The notes below the pieces were generated by a model, which was not told the DNA's origin, did not search any database, and saw nothing but the letters and a program-made list of their open reading frames with translations. Both the position numbers and the translations under genes were made by a program. Below, one piece after another: positions 23,201-38,200 of a DNA stretch of 64,000 nt. How positions within the stretch are numbered: position 1 is the stretch's first letter; each line of letters opens with the position of its first letter. The DNA is from Apostichopus japonicus (lineage: Eukaryota > Echinodermata > Holothuroidea > Aspidochirotida > Stichopodidae): contig NC_092573.1 of the NCBI RefSeq assembly GCF_037975245.1, positions 8,110,501-8,174,500 of the forward strand, given 5' to 3'.

Positions 23201-26200
23201 GTGCATGGCAAACAGGTCCTGTATAGACACTGGTTTTAACTATATGCAAAATAAAATGAAATGAATGACAGTGGGATCTTACCTTCAGATATAACTATTT
23301 CTGACAGCAGAAATCCAACCTTGGAGTTAGCAGCCGACTGAGGGACTTGGAAAGTTGCTGCTGATTGTTCGAGGTCAATGATGGGAGGTATTGTAACTGC
23401 AGGAAGGAAAGAGTTATGTAAGAACATGAAGAGAAAAGGAGAGAAATGGGTGAAGAAAAACCATCGACACCCATCATGCTCTGTAAGGATGATACAGGAA
23501 TTACAATGACATCCTCATCATGCTCTGTAAGGATGATACAGGAATTAAATTGACACCACCATCATGCTCTTAAAATGGTACAGGAATTAATATGACATCC
23601 TCATCATGCTCTGAAAGAATGATACAGGAATTCAAAACTTCAGCTTGTCTGCGTGTCTTGTATCATAAAACAGTAACAGTTATCATACATCAAATGTGAA
23701 AATAAGACAATATCATAGTTTCTCTCCTTAGACAAAAGTCCCTTTATTCATCCCTCGTATTCTTCTGTAACGCTCCAATCTCAACCCCCCCCCCCTTCCC
23801 CTTGTTTTTAATTACTTTCAGCATTCTATTAAATAACCTTCTAGATCCCTAACAACCTATATTAGTCTTGTAGGTCCCAAACTTGGCAAACTATCAATTT
23901 CACTTTCAGATTCTAGATAGGCAGTCAATTAAGTGAACTCTCTCATGGAAAAGATGAACAAACTTATGATAGCAGCTTAGAGAAATAAACACCAAACATG
24001 TGACAATTAATATATGGAGAACACATCCTCTCTGTTTGATGCTGATAACAAAACTTCTGTTTTTTCAAAAAAAGAAAATATCCTACCATCACTTCCAATA
24101 TACTGAACATCAGTCAGGGAGACAGTAAAGCTTGTATCTCTTTCCAGAAAGATGTCGTTATTTATAAGATTCACATCTTTGGTGCAGATAGACTCTCCAT
24201 CACCACACGTCATGGAACCTCTGGGCGAAACGACAGCTCCAGTAACTCCCTGTTAAGGAGAAACAGATAAGAGAATAAATTTTTGTAAATAAAACATTTT
24301 GAACAAAAATTATTTATTAAATCATAGATTTTTTTTAATTTATTACTGCTCTTGTAATTAGTTACTGGCATCATTGAAGGTCAGCTCAAAGTTGATCTGG
24401 ACTGATCCCATGGTTACCTTTATTCTACTTACATCATTGAAGGTCATTATTCTACTTACATCATTGAAGGTCAGCTCAAAGTTGATCTGGACTGATCCCA
24501 TGGTTACCTTTATTCTACCTACATCATTGAAGGTCATTATTCTACTTACATCATTGAAGGTCAGCTCAAAGTTGATCTGGACTGATCCCATGGTTACCTT
24601 TATTCTACTTACATCATTGAAGGTCATTATTCTACTTACATCATTGAAGGTCAGCTCAAAGTTGATCTGGACTGATCCCATGGTTACCTTTATTCTACTT
24701 ACATCATTGAAGGTCATTATTCTACTTACATCATTGAAGGTCAGCTCAAAGTTGATCTGGACTGATCCCATGGTTACCTTTATTCTACTTACATCATTGA
24801 ACGTCATTATTCTACTTACATCATTGAAGGTCAGCTCAAAGTTGATCTGGACTGATCCCATGGTACCACTCTCTCTCCTGACTTGAAGCTGTATGTACCT
24901 CGTTCTTTCGCTGTCCAGCCTGATGGACTGGTCTTCGTCATGTACCTGGAATATTCCGTGAGGGTCGTCGTTTGGTCTAAATAAAAGCCAAACGGAATGC
25001 AGTGAACACCAAACTTAATAGATAACTCAGATAAATATAAGCAAATGGTGACACAAGCTAATTTATAATTTCTTCTTTCTTTCTTCTTCAACATTTGTTT
25101 GACAGTTTTTAAAAGTTTTGCCTCCAGATATATTTTGTTCCCTTGGATTTGTCACATATTGTCTTCTGTAGCTAGCTAAGCTTTGCTCTTCCAGATGTTA
25201 GCTAACAAATAGAGATACTAAAATCGTAGAGCACGATGTATCGTGGTGGTAAATTATTTATGGTACCGAAGAACATATTACGACAATGTTATTTACCTGA
25301 TGGAGAATCTGGAGACATTGTACAGGGGGTTGATTTCAGCTCCACCTTGAGATGAAATCAGGACGAGTTGGAAAGTTTCTTCCAACTCCGGGTCGAGATC
25401 CGGAAGAATGCTCAGTAATATGCGGGACGAAGAGACCCCCGCCGGGAAATCTACAGTTCCATTGTTTGGAGAGATGTCTGTCTTTACCAAGCTCTTCCTT
25501 TCATCTTGGACTTCCCAGTAGACCTAATAAGATGAAGAAATATGATTGGATGCCACATTTCATTTTTTACAACTAAGAATGTGCCCATTTTTTTTTTATG
25601 TATATTTTTATGTTCTTTATTGTGTTTTATACCCCTGTCTTATATCATTTTTCACTTTTATTGCTGTTGTTATTACTTTGAGGTTTTCTTAAGTTTGATA
25701 ATTTAATATTCCAGGTATTGGTTCTTTTGTACAGTGCTCTTGAGCATGTTGTATTTCATGATAACAACACTTTAATATATAGTATTTATTATTATTATTA
25801 TTATATAAAGCACAGGTGGACAAGCCATGTAGCTCTCTGGATTTTTTTTTAGCTGCCCTCAAGGTGGTTTTCAAGACCCTATTTAGTAAATGCATAGGAC
25901 CATATGGCTAGTAGGTAAAACATGAAATACGCATAGCTTTTTTTTCAGAGCAGCCTGGGGTATACTTGAAATTATGGGGGATAATAACATCATTATAATA
26001 GGTTAACAATGAGTATGAAAGTATAAAAAACAAAAACAAAGATGTGCTAAGAAAACACAACTATCGAATACACAGATACACAGTTATTGAAGAAATGACA
26101 AACACCTCTACAAAAAAACTATTTCAGTAAACATGATATATACCTGAACATCTCCAATAGTGCCTTGGTTCCTTTGAAGACCAAAGGAGATAATTGTTGG

Positions 26201-29200
26201 TGATCGGTCATCACTCGGTTCAGAGAATGTTCTCATTTGTTGCGATTCGTCGTCAAACTGTAGAATGCCGTTAGGGTCGCCATGTTTTAAAATCTGTGAA
26301 ATTTATAAAAGAAATACTGTCAGAAAACAAGACTCAGTTAAAAAGAATGGTTGCAAAAAAAAATGAAACTATTTGGTATACAACATGCAGGGAGGGATTG
26401 ATGATAAATATAAAAGTAAAATTACTTGATTTTTTTGCACCGAGAGGCTTACACATGTTGGAAAAAATGTAATATTAGAAAAACCGGGAAAAGCCAAAAA
26501 AGAAACTAATATTCAGTGCTTCAAAATTAGTAAAGGAAATCTTGTCCAGAATGAAATACGATCAAAGAGAAGATCACTGATGTTATTACAAAAAAAGTGG
26601 AAAATTCTAGGTTGAAAAAGTCTGTAGAACACCATCATCCCAGTCACAAACCAAGCGCGCTTCCTAGGAATACACATTGACAGCCGCCTCGCACTTGGAT
26701 ACCAACATCGCCACACCCACAGAAAAGTCACACAACGTGTCAGACTACTTCTCAGAATTGCCCGGAACTGAAGAGCACCCTCTATTATCACCAAAACTTT
26801 GAAGATCTACAGACATATAGTATATTGTGAAGAAGGAGGTGAAGGTGGGCGGTGCCTCAGAAGTGGGATACAGGGAGTGCAGTGCTAAGACATTTCCAAT
26901 TACGTAGTTTACATGGATGGAAAGGTGCGTATGTCGACCGGAGACAGGGTAAGAGTGGAGCAAAGTAAGTAATATGGGTTTTCTATACCTTAGCACTGCC
27001 TGCCATTTCATTATATGTATTAATTGACATACTGTTATTTTGTAATGTGAAATACAGCACAGTCACGGATTGACTTTCCACTATCATATTATTTCAGGGA
27101 CTTACCGTTAAGAGAGCAGTTTTTCGGCTGTTTACGACCTCGCCCGCACCAACGACCTGATATATCTCAACTCTGAAGACTTCTTCGACCTCCGGACCGA
27201 AATATGGCCTGATCTGTAGGTCAAAGGTCATGGATGTCCTGGTCTGGGGATCAAAAGTCACGGATCCTTGGAGTCTACCATCAGAGGTCATAACATCATC
27301 GGTTTCAGTCAAAACGGCGTCAGAGTTTGGACCGAGTATTCGCCACCGTACCTGAAAATGTGTGTAAAGAGAATGGTTACAAGGTTCAGAATGTTTACGA
27401 TTTTCTCGTTTCTACGATACATTTTTTTTAACTCATAGTAAAGAGTGAATGCAATTCTCTATGGGTATTTATTTGGTAAACCAACATATTTAACTTTTGC
27501 ATGAAATAAGAATATAAAGCTTAAATTTAAAATCAGGCACTTTTCACATTTAATAATGTTGGCTACTTGAGTGTTCATTACAACTCCAGTGAACTGTATC
27601 TGTTAACACAATGGACCAACCATTTTGCAGCAATACAAATACTCCATATACATGCATACTAAAATGCTCCATATAGATTAAGACTAAAATACTCTATATA
27701 GATACAGACTTAAATACTCTATATAGATGAAATGCTAACTAGGAAAAAACATCAATATATCTTTGATTGAAGATACAACTGTAAGGAATGAGAATAAAAG
27801 TTTCCTTGTTTTTTTCTTCTTTCAAACTAAACCTCCACTCACCTCCGCTCCTGTTAAATATTCATCTGTACCACCGGTCAATTCGACGGTAAAGGTAAGA
27901 TCTCTGGCGCTGGACGGATTTGGAATGATCCTACCCAAGTCGGATGCTGCAAAACTGATCAGTCCGTCGGGGCCGTCACTTTTACTTATGGCGATCACTT
28001 CTGTGAGGTTAGAACCCAGAATAGCGCCACCTAGAGGCCCGCTCAGGGTGACAGTAAAAGTCTCGGAGAATTCCTTTATCTGGTCGTCGATGATGGTCGC
28101 TCGGATGGAAGCTCGAGACTGACCGTCGAGAAAGATGACCTCCCCATCGGTCAGGATGTAGTCTATGCCGTCTGGACTCGCGGTCATATTTTTTACGGTA
28201 TAGAGGGCGCTAACACGGCCAAAGACTCCACCGCTGCGAACAACGGGTATGGAGATGGTTCCAACATCTTCAGGAACTACCAAGGTAGAAAATGAAAACA
28301 CACACAAAGTTACTTACATGAAACATACACATAACTAACAACATGACTTTTGTGTTGAGTGCCTTTAATATTTGCACATGAATATCATGCCTATTCTATT
28401 TAAAAACCTGCAGTTGATACTAGTAGTGACTGTTTCATACAATGCAAAATATTTTCTGGTCAGTGTGTGCTGTTCTGTATCATCTGCAAACTCATCATGA
28501 TGCTGTAAAAAAAAGCAAGCCTTTGAATATTTGTCTATTTTTATTAAAATTCATGAAACTTCCACTCATAAATTTTTCCTCATCTTGAGAAACTTTCATA
28601 AAAATCAATTCCCTCTTGCTGATGACAAGTTTTTAAACTCCTAACCACCATGGAGAGAACCAGAATATTTATGCACTTTATTTTCTCAAAATATCAATAA
28701 CACATTTTCAAAAATATGTTGTGCTCTTATCTCATTCCTCATTTGCAAACCATTTTCTTTCTTGCTTTTTTTTGTGACTATTTGTATAAATTATATTAAA
28801 AGATCTTCTGTAAATCTTTCATTATGTTCTGTGATTACCTTCTAGTAACGAGTCGGTGAACTCAATTATTCCTTCGGCATTGTCATTCTTGTCTATGATG
28901 ATCTCTTTATCTGTGTCTGGTCCAAGTACTGGCTCCATGTCCAACTGCAATCCATTCTGATCTGTGTAACTCACGTCTCTGTTGTAGAAAAAGCAAAACA
29001 CACTGCATTAAGTTTATGGACAGATCACAAACACGGCATGATAATTAAAATATTTACCTTGTTATGACTTGTTGTATGACTTGTTGGTGCAAAGGAGAAC
29101 TTTACAATTCAATCTCTAACATAAAAAAACTGTTTGTAGATACATAAAAGACATACTTCATCCATACTAAATTGAAGAAAGTCAAAGACCACTTCTGACT

Positions 29201-32200
29201 CAATGTGAGGGAAGAAACAACGTTAACAATTGTAGTTTGATGTTACTAACGTGGCAGACATCTTTTCCAGAGGCATTGATAGCCAGGTCTTGCCCTTGGG
29301 ACAATTATCTCATCGGGCCTATTTCTTACACGCTTCATTTTACTTATTATTATGAAAATGAGAAAACAATGTTGTTTTTTATTTACTTACAGAGGTGAGA
29401 GCAGAGTTACACTTGTCAGGACCACTTGGAAAGACTCCGGACCTTCGGGCATACTATCGGGAAGGATGGTGACTCTGATAGTCCTGATGTCATTGCCTTC
29501 TTCAAATATGACCACTGAAATGATAATTGATTGATTAATTAAAGCATAAACCCATATTAATTACAAGATTACCATGTCTATAAATGACTGGATTATACCA
29601 CTTTACCAATATCATACCATTCTTTCCTGTTTTCATTACAATAATCTATCTGGTTTTCACCGTAAGAGCTCCAATAAAACACTACTGCCCTCATTCCTCC
29701 TAACCTTAACCACAAAACACATTCCTTCATCCGTGTATGTTAATATCAATCTTTTATATTTCCTATAGCACTTTCTCTGTCATTACTCATTACGACACAT
29801 AGACTGATCATTCATAACACCATCAGTACACCAAAGATGGTGCTAGCACCTAAACTTCACAATGTTATCATAACAGTACAACACCTGGTTTTGTTTCCAA
29901 CCTGACACTTCCCATCAAACAGCCTGATCCTGAACTGAGTTTTGTTCATTTGTTGTTTTAATGCGACACACGATAACCAAATTATTACTCAAACAAGTAC
30001 ACAGCCTACAATATTTTCATAACAGAGATGTACCTGGTCTAACCTACTTTTGATATGTGAATCGGGCCAATGTTAGTCTAAGGTCGAGATAAACAACCGA
30101 GGTCAAATGCTGCGGTCTTACCGTTGGTTTTCTTCAAGTAATCCTCATCAGAAGTAGCCGTCCCAGCGATGGTGGTATAGTTGACCTGAACACGCCCAAA
30201 GATACCAGCCTGGCGTACAACAACCATGTGAACCTGGAACAGAAAGATTTATGAAGCAATATAAGAATGAAATATAAATAGAAATATAACAAACATGAAG
30301 AATATCAATCACAATTAACTAACAAAACCAATTTATAAGTCTAATTTATTCGTCATACAAATCTAACACATTTTCATGTTTATCAGAGTATTTTATGAGT
30401 AGTCTGGATTATTATAATCTTTCTATCTGTCATTTTAATGACTAATCTTGTTTCTACAGGTTTTAACCTCGTTCACATCAGTTTCACTAGTTTTGGTGAT
30501 TTGTATATCTATGATTATGCTTTGACTATTTTATTACTTTTGTGTCATTCATTTTCTACTTTTTAAGAATTTTTCTCTGGTCCCATGTAAAGTGCTTTGA
30601 GATATTGTTTTATGTAAAGTACTATATAAATACATATAGATATATTAGTATTACAATATGAGAACTATCTATGGGAGTTACAAAAAGACAAGCTTACCAC
30701 ACATTTCAGGATATCTGCTCATAATGACTATCTTACAATTATGTAAGGATTGCATAACAACTACATAGTTGCCAAAGAAATGCCCCTCTCACCTCTTGAA
30801 CATCTTCATCTACGGTCACCTGAAGAGGTTGCTGGAATTCAAAGATCCCAAAAGGATTGTCGCTTGCTACGACGGTGATTGAGGCCTGGTTGGCTCCACT
30901 GGTAGAATCAATCAAGGCTCCACCGGTAATAGAAGCCAGGATTAAGGAGAAATCTCTCTTTAACTCTGGAATTGAGTCATCAACCGTCTGTATTGTATTG
31001 GTGAGGAACAAATGCCACAGAGTGCAAAATGAGAGAGAAAAGAGAGAGAAACATTGTGTACCTGTGCTATGCTTGTATTCTCTGACTATGAGAACAAAAG
31101 CACAATTATTTTGTTTTTCTGGATACACTCTATTTATTACATGACAGGACTTGTTGATGTTCAGGTCACCGAAGAGTTGAAATATTTACCAAATACCATC
31201 TTGCTAATTCAAAATGTTTAACTTTTAAAATTTTTACATGCAACTTCTTCTTTTTTCTCTACCATTGCAAAACAGCATAGGAGCCTTGTCGGTGTTTATT
31301 AGACATTGTTTAACACTAATTCAAGAAAATAATTTGATATGACAAATGGCAAGAAATACCACATTGCCAACTCTAACAAACTTCTTTAATTAACGTTCCA
31401 GGAACCTACCAAAATATGTTTCATCAATGTTTATGCATTTATAATGAACTGACAGAACACTTCATATTACTCATTCGAAAGACGAAAAGACATACATACC
31501 TGCACAATAATGGTTGCTTCCCCTTGATCCTCCATAAATGTTACACTTCCTGAGGTATCTTGGAATGTACTACTATCTGCAGGGGTTATCTGCCAGCTGA
31601 CCTCAACCTCACCAAAAATACCGATACCTCTGGTGATCCTGTAAGTATTAAAGAGTAACACTTGATTGCTGTCAAGTTTTCTAAATGCCTTTATAACAAT
31701 TTCCTGAAAATGTGATACATCTGAATACCACTACCACAGCATCATTTCACATTGATACACACCAAATTTCAGCAATAAAAATATAAGAGAAAGGGTTTAT
31801 TGTATTCAATTTTGCAAGGTTGAGGAAAGAAGTCCTGAAATGGTAAATTGATACTTTTTATTCAGAAATTTCAAACATTCCCCACTTGCCTCACACCTTT
31901 TATTCCCTTCACATCTTCAAGCTTCCATTAAGAGGAGAGTTAGTTTCTAGTTGAATGGTAGTCAGTTCTGAACCATTCCAAACAATAAAACACAAACGGT
32001 TTTAAAGATTGACCTTATCTGCTGATCAAATATCAAAATATTCTTACTGTATCATAACTGTGCCGTCATGGGTAGGCGTGGGTTCACCAACTAGGACACT
32101 CCTTGATGCTGGCAAGATGGACACGAGTCCTGACGAGCCCTCATCAGGTTGGATGATGACTGTTGCTTTATCTGGAAGCAATTAGAAAACAAAGGATGGT

Positions 32201-35200
32201 TTCACAAGATTAAACGTGAATGAGATTTCAAATGACTACCAAGAATCTGATTGGTGGAATCAAAAACACTCCACTGTGATCTTCTAAAGTGCAGACCAAT
32301 CATCATTCTTTATCTCTATCTCTCTCTATAAAACAATTTTTCCTCTATGTGTTAAAGAGACCAAGCTAAAGTCTGAAAGTTTATCTAAAATATCTCGCTT
32401 TTATTGAAAGTGATCATCTTTGCCAGCTTGGATGATGAAATAAACCAACCAAATGTCCCACTGAAAATTAAAATGCGGTAGTAAGCAAGAACAAGGTGAC
32501 GCATGAAAGAAATCATGTTTCAACTTTATAAATTTATCAAGTTATGTTACAAAGTACTGGCATAATATTTTATATCTTGGTCTCATATAGACTCACTATT
32601 AACTGGTGATATTTCAACATCTTCATCTGATGAAATGGATATGACAAATCTTTCTTCTCCTTCCAATATTTCATCTCCCAGAGCAATGACATTGATTCTT
32701 CTTCTGAGTGTTCCCTGAGGAAATGATACAATTACAGTGATTAGTGAAAAGTAATGCAGCTGGTTAGCTCTACCTGCCCCTTCAATATCACAACTGATAA
32801 TAAGACATCAGATAGTATCAACTACATCAAATTATTTATTATCAACTGTTATGTGTTAGGCTGGGTGGTTAGGCTCACTATCTAGTTGACTTGACAAACA
32901 CAATCCTTTGAACCACAAGGTTATTTCTGTCTGCTGTTTCAAGCTCAATGTGATATTAACAGTATCTAACTTCAAATACAATCTTTATTTGTTAGGGCAG
33001 TGATTAGGCTAAAATACCTCTTAAGATACAAAACTAAATACGTCTGCTAAGAATATATCCGTCTGCTGTTTAAATTTGTTGTTAAAATTGAATCTTTATG
33101 TGTTAGGCCAGACACCTCTTTAAAGACTAGAATAACCTCTGTAGTCCTAACATGATCTCGGCATGTTGTTTCAAGATCGTCCCAATAGATATTACACAGT
33201 TTTGCACATCATTAGGGAAACAGTCCCCTTACACCGAAGGTGCAAAATTTTCCACTTGAATTGTTGCAAAGTGGCTGCTTATCTGGCTATACCACACATG
33301 GTTGAGCAGGTTTTGTAAGATGAGCAAGATAAGAATGACCACAAGATCGCTTATGCGAACTAATTTAATTAAACCAGTTTCACAGGACATAAGGGATTAT
33401 ATGCACTTCAATGAGCAATCAAGACAGTATAGAGTGTATAGCTGAAATGATATTGACTTCTTAACATGTACTGTGTTGAGTGGAAGACTTGCATTTAAAA
33501 CTCATCTCTGTACATGTCAAGACCTCAACTATCTTGTAACTATGTTTCTATGTAATATATAAATAATAACACAGATTTAGGATGACAGAAAAGCGAAGCG
33601 GGGGGAGGGGGGGCGGAATGATACTTCCGCCCCTCCATATCTTTTACAGGGGGGTGCGGGGGGGCTGGCGCCCCCAGCCCCCCGGTTCCTACGCCCTTGT
33701 GAAACAACACCGACTCTGTTAAAATACAATCTTTCTCAGTCCGTTTTCTTGTATCTGCTTATATAAAGGCAGTTAAACAAAAGGTTGATGTGTCAGCTTT
33801 ATGCCTGGCAAATACATAGCTGAAAGGCAAAATTATATTCTTTATGTTATTGCGAGTCCATGATGCATGTGAACTGGATGGAAAAATATTGGAGATAAAC
33901 TGAAAGTCTTCTACTGTGTTTCAATTTCATGTCGTAGGCACACCAATCCTTTCACCAAAGAGTGATTACAATGATAACTTTTGCATTATGAATCTTATTT
34001 GCTGTTTTTTACAATATTTTTCTTATATTGCTTCCAGGGCTTTGTTCAGCTATTACATTATATCAGCTCTTGGGTATCAAAAGTTTCAACGCGCATGTTG
34101 AAATAACTAGCATAGTGTTGGTTTCCAAAACTTTCCAGTTATTATTTGCAAGCCCAATTTTTGATAATTCTTTTATTTCCATTTTTTTTTTAGTTGTCTC
34201 CACTTACAGCGTTAATTGTTTTGTATCTGTACATTTAATTGTTTTTGTATTGCTATATTTTACTTTTTATGTATAACGTTAAATGTAAAAAGCAGGGCCT
34301 TATTGGAAATCAGCTTTTGCTGAATAAGCAACCCTGGATAAAAATGCGAATAAATAAAAAATGTCAGGCATTCGGGCCCTCCATACACTCGCTCAGCGCC
34401 CGCAACACAATTTCATAATCTAAGGTACCTCCCTCCGACCATCCTATTGATATTATGTGCTATTCGACTCATAAGAATAGGATGCTGTTAGCATTGAATG
34501 TTATTTTAAATTAAGGGGATCCGTAGATACAAATTGGCACCCGTGATCAAATCTCTGTATATTTATTTAACTCGGTTAGCGTAAAGCTAACGTCTCCCGA
34601 GGACCTGAAGTATCATAACCAATAGTGAAATGAAAAATATAACAATATACAATAATAATAAGAACATTAATATAAAAAAATGAATAATGGCTGGGAGTCA
34701 TTTTTCCAAGAACAAGAGCCATTTCTGAAATCACGTAAAGGTTGCCACATATTCCAAACTAGTATAAGCGCATGAAAAGAAGAACGATAGCCGCCCGTTT
34801 TTTCCCCTTCAGATCTCAGTACGAGAAACATGTATTTTATTTGTATAATAGAACAACTTTCGTTAATATTTTCCTACCCTAGCTATATGTCGATTTTACA
34901 AAACCTTCATGAAAACAGACTTTTTGAAAATGGATTTTGAAGCTCAGTCAACAATTTAAGAAATGCTTAGGCCTACCGTTAAATACTGGCGTCAAAAAAT
35001 ACATTTCGTATTTATTCCAATAAAGATCCACAACGGATAACAATGCTAAGTAGAGCTTACTTAAAGAGAAATAGAAACTGCATGTACAGCATGGTCATTT
35101 TAAGTATCCAAGTATTATACAAAGAGATCGAGTTCACCGAAACATCCCTTTTCCTTATCACCTGAGGAAAACCGTCTTTTATAAATTATAGTAGGCCTAC

Positions 35201-38200
35201 CATACAGTACTTTACATTTGATACAAAAGTTTCTTCTATACAACAGTTTCCCAAAATTTGTATGTGTCGCAATAGTTTTAAGTTTTAACCAAGGGCAGTA
35301 CCGTTCATAATTTGCATATTACACCAAAATTTACAATCGGCGTCCAGATGGCGGGAAAATGTAACATAATGTTCAATCTGTTGGGTCGTTCCCATGGTGC
35401 GATGAACTTGGGCAAGTTCGAATGTCGATGACCTACTTATGTTCCGTGACCAATGTCAATGGGAATTATGTGTGTAAAAACTCGTGTTTTTCCACGTGTA
35501 ATATATATAGAAGTTTTACGTAAGGGGAGCGAATTTCGGGGCGGCTCGTTGATTGTGAGGAGGCACTTATCTAATCATCAATTTTTGTGAAAAATATCTT
35601 ACGTTTTTTTTCTCCAGAAAATGTTTTTGACTAGTAATTGGAAACTCAATGTATCAAGAAGTACTGAGTCTAGACCTTATCATTGCATTTTGGGGGAAGA
35701 CAGATCTTCAAGTGCAAAATATTGTTTTTTCATTCAAGGTTATCGTGGTTTTCTTGCGAGGTGTATACGGCGTAACTTTCGATGTAGGCTTAGAATTAGG
35801 ATCGGCCGATGCCTACCTAGTTTGCATGAATTTTTACCTAAATTCAATTTAATTTAATGGGAATCACTAAGCATGTCGGAAAGACAGGACTCGACTTACT
35901 ACTAATACTTTAAGTTTAAAAGTTCACAATGAAAAGTTTTTAACTATCAACAAGTCCCCACCTGTTTGGAACTTCAGACAACAATAATGTAACTTAGGGG
36001 CTACATAAATACGGGATTATAAACTACATATATAAGAATAGTACAGATTTATTTATATCGTTAATCGGCTGTTGTTTACTCTAGAAAATATACTTTCAAT
36101 ACGTACAATATCAATCTTCGTACAAAAGTTCTTAAAAATAAAAAAAAGTAGCGAAAGATAACTAGAAATGACATCGTGGAACCCCCCCCCCCCGCATTAA
36201 TAAACGAATCCATTTCATTACAGCATCAACTCTCAAGTACCGAACAGCAGTGCGTATAACAGTACCGTACCCTATGCTATAATAATATACAGTCCTGTGC
36301 GAAAATGGATTTAATTTGATATGCTCCCTTCGGTTTTGGATCAAAATTTATTAAATCGTTATAATTATTATCACAAAATGTGGTGAAATGCATAAGGGTG
36401 AGATTTTGTACATGGGAACCTTCACAATCATCGTTTGAAGGAAGAATAAATAACGAAAATTTCTGAATAACTTTGAGGTCTCGTAACATGCTGAGTTCAC
36501 TAACGTTCGATATTTGGTGTAGCCTACAGGTCCAAATTACTACGTGAAAAGTTGATTCGTTAATATGTCTAGGCCAGTGCGTAAATTGATAAGATATTAT
36601 TCAAACTAAGAACACAGGAACCAGAAATAAACGTGTTTTCTTTGCTCTAATTCAAATAGTAACACGTAGATATTTTTATTATGTCCTGGATTCCCGGGAA
36701 TGATACCGAAACGAATGTAATAACCAGTTGTTTTCCCAATACCGGTAGTAGTTACACATTGCACTGTGATCGGGGTTAGTCAAAGCCGGGATCGGGATGC
36801 CGGTATTCACTTGACTACCGGGATCCCGCACAACCCTAGTAATGAAATAGTCTTCCCTCAAAATTGGTACATTGTACTTAATGCAACTCTTCTCATGCAT
36901 GTAACAAAGGCTTGTATGTATCCTCGTGTATGTATAGGCCCCTACTAAACCACCTCAGGAGTTCCGCGGAAAAAGAAAAAGGATTTCCCCCAAAAAAATT
37001 CCAAAGATAAAAAAGATGACGATTGTCCGTACCAAGTAACCATGTGTTTATGAATAGCGAATGGCCTAACCTACTAGATGTGTTAATGGCCCGAAAAGCG
37101 CCAAGAATAGTTACCCAAACTTTCCATCTCAAAAAGTATCTCAAACAAATCATCCATCTTCAATCTTTACCAAAATGTTAATTTTAATACCTAATTCTTA
37201 CACTCCGACGTTATTTTGTACTTATGTTCAATATAATTCCGTTTATGAACAAATAAAAAATATGCCGAACTTAGTGTTTAACATCCTTGTTCGTCACTAT
37301 TATTAACTCCATTCAAGCTCAATTAGAAATTTAAGCTTAGGCCAATCAAACTAAGTAAATAGTGACAACGTAACTAGTGTAGGATTACTGTTTAACGTTT
37401 CCAGATTGATATAAAGGAATGATAAGAACTAAAAACAACTCCAATGATGTTTCTAATAATAAAAAATTGCATTTACTTCTGCAGCATTAATTTGAACAAA
37501 AATATAGACCGTATTCAGAGGCCGGTTTCTCAATGTTACAACATAGCGTTAGGCCTAATGCGACAGCTATGGATTCGAGGCACATGAAAATCTCAGGTTT
37601 GGATGTAGTAACGTTTGGGAAATTTCCAAGCGTCGGTTATGAAAATTAGCGGTCGTCTGGTGTTATGTATTAAAGGCAAGCCAGACGCGGAAAAATCAGG
37701 AACCGGTGAATAAAAATCACGAAAATCCGAACCGGCAGCTAAAGGGAACTAAGACACGGAATACTCTTCATACGATCATATGTCGCGAGTACTGTATGTA
37801 CGCCTGTAGCTATAGCTGTGCATGCCTGTGAACAACGTTTATCTCTTGATCACTTGCATATAGCTGACACACTAGCTAATGCCGCGAGCAAACCGCATGT
37901 TCGTTGGTCCGTGTGATAGGGTTAAGATAAGTGGTGTAAGCAGAGCTGAAGCTCGAGATAAGCCCAACCCGAGCTCCCCCGCTTGAGGTCGGGTTGGAAA
38001 TGCAACTTCGCTGTAAGGGGACTGTTTCCCTAATGGCTATTAAGCAATGACAAGTTAGGCATCCGGTTTGACTACATACCTCTTGGAATTGTAGAACACC
38101 CTCAGTTGGGCTGATGTCACCTCTGCCTGGAGCTTCAAGCTCCCAGCGGATATTGACAGACCCCTGTGAGCCTTGGGTCCTCTCCACTGAGAAACTAGCT

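Larger units (their letters stand above)
33211..38034. mobile_element. 4.8-kb intron segment bounded by inverted repeats; possible DNA transposon
   Basis: ATTAGGGAAACAGTCCCCTT at 33211 and its complement ending at 38034 are perfect over 24 bp (33210-33233 and 38012-38035), then about 9 of 11. The inside appears richer in CpG than the surrounding introns. I found no transposase-like frame longer than 80 codons and no clear target-site duplication. It could be a non-autonomous or composite element, or two independent short repeats. Confidence 0.5.

Noticed and set aside
27763-28122. A 119-codon plus-strand frame.
   Set aside because: It is the antisense shadow of ADGRV1 exon w40, which carries unmistakable Calx-beta motifs.
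34028-34276. A plus-strand frame rich in Phe and Val, looking like a membrane peptide.
   Set aside because: It lies just upstream of a CR1/L2-type tail and reflects T-rich retrotransposon 3' sequence, not a gene.
35621-35857. Two overlapping plus-strand frames (78 and 67 codons) inside the 4.8-kb segment, considered as a transposase remnant.
   Set aside because: They are short, mutually exclusive, and show no DDE, RNase H or zinc-finger motif.
36897-37153. An 86-codon minus-strand frame inside the large intron, checked as an extra ADGRV1 exon.
   Set aside because: It has no Calx-beta motif, and w32 and w33 already join in phase 0 with continuous domain content.
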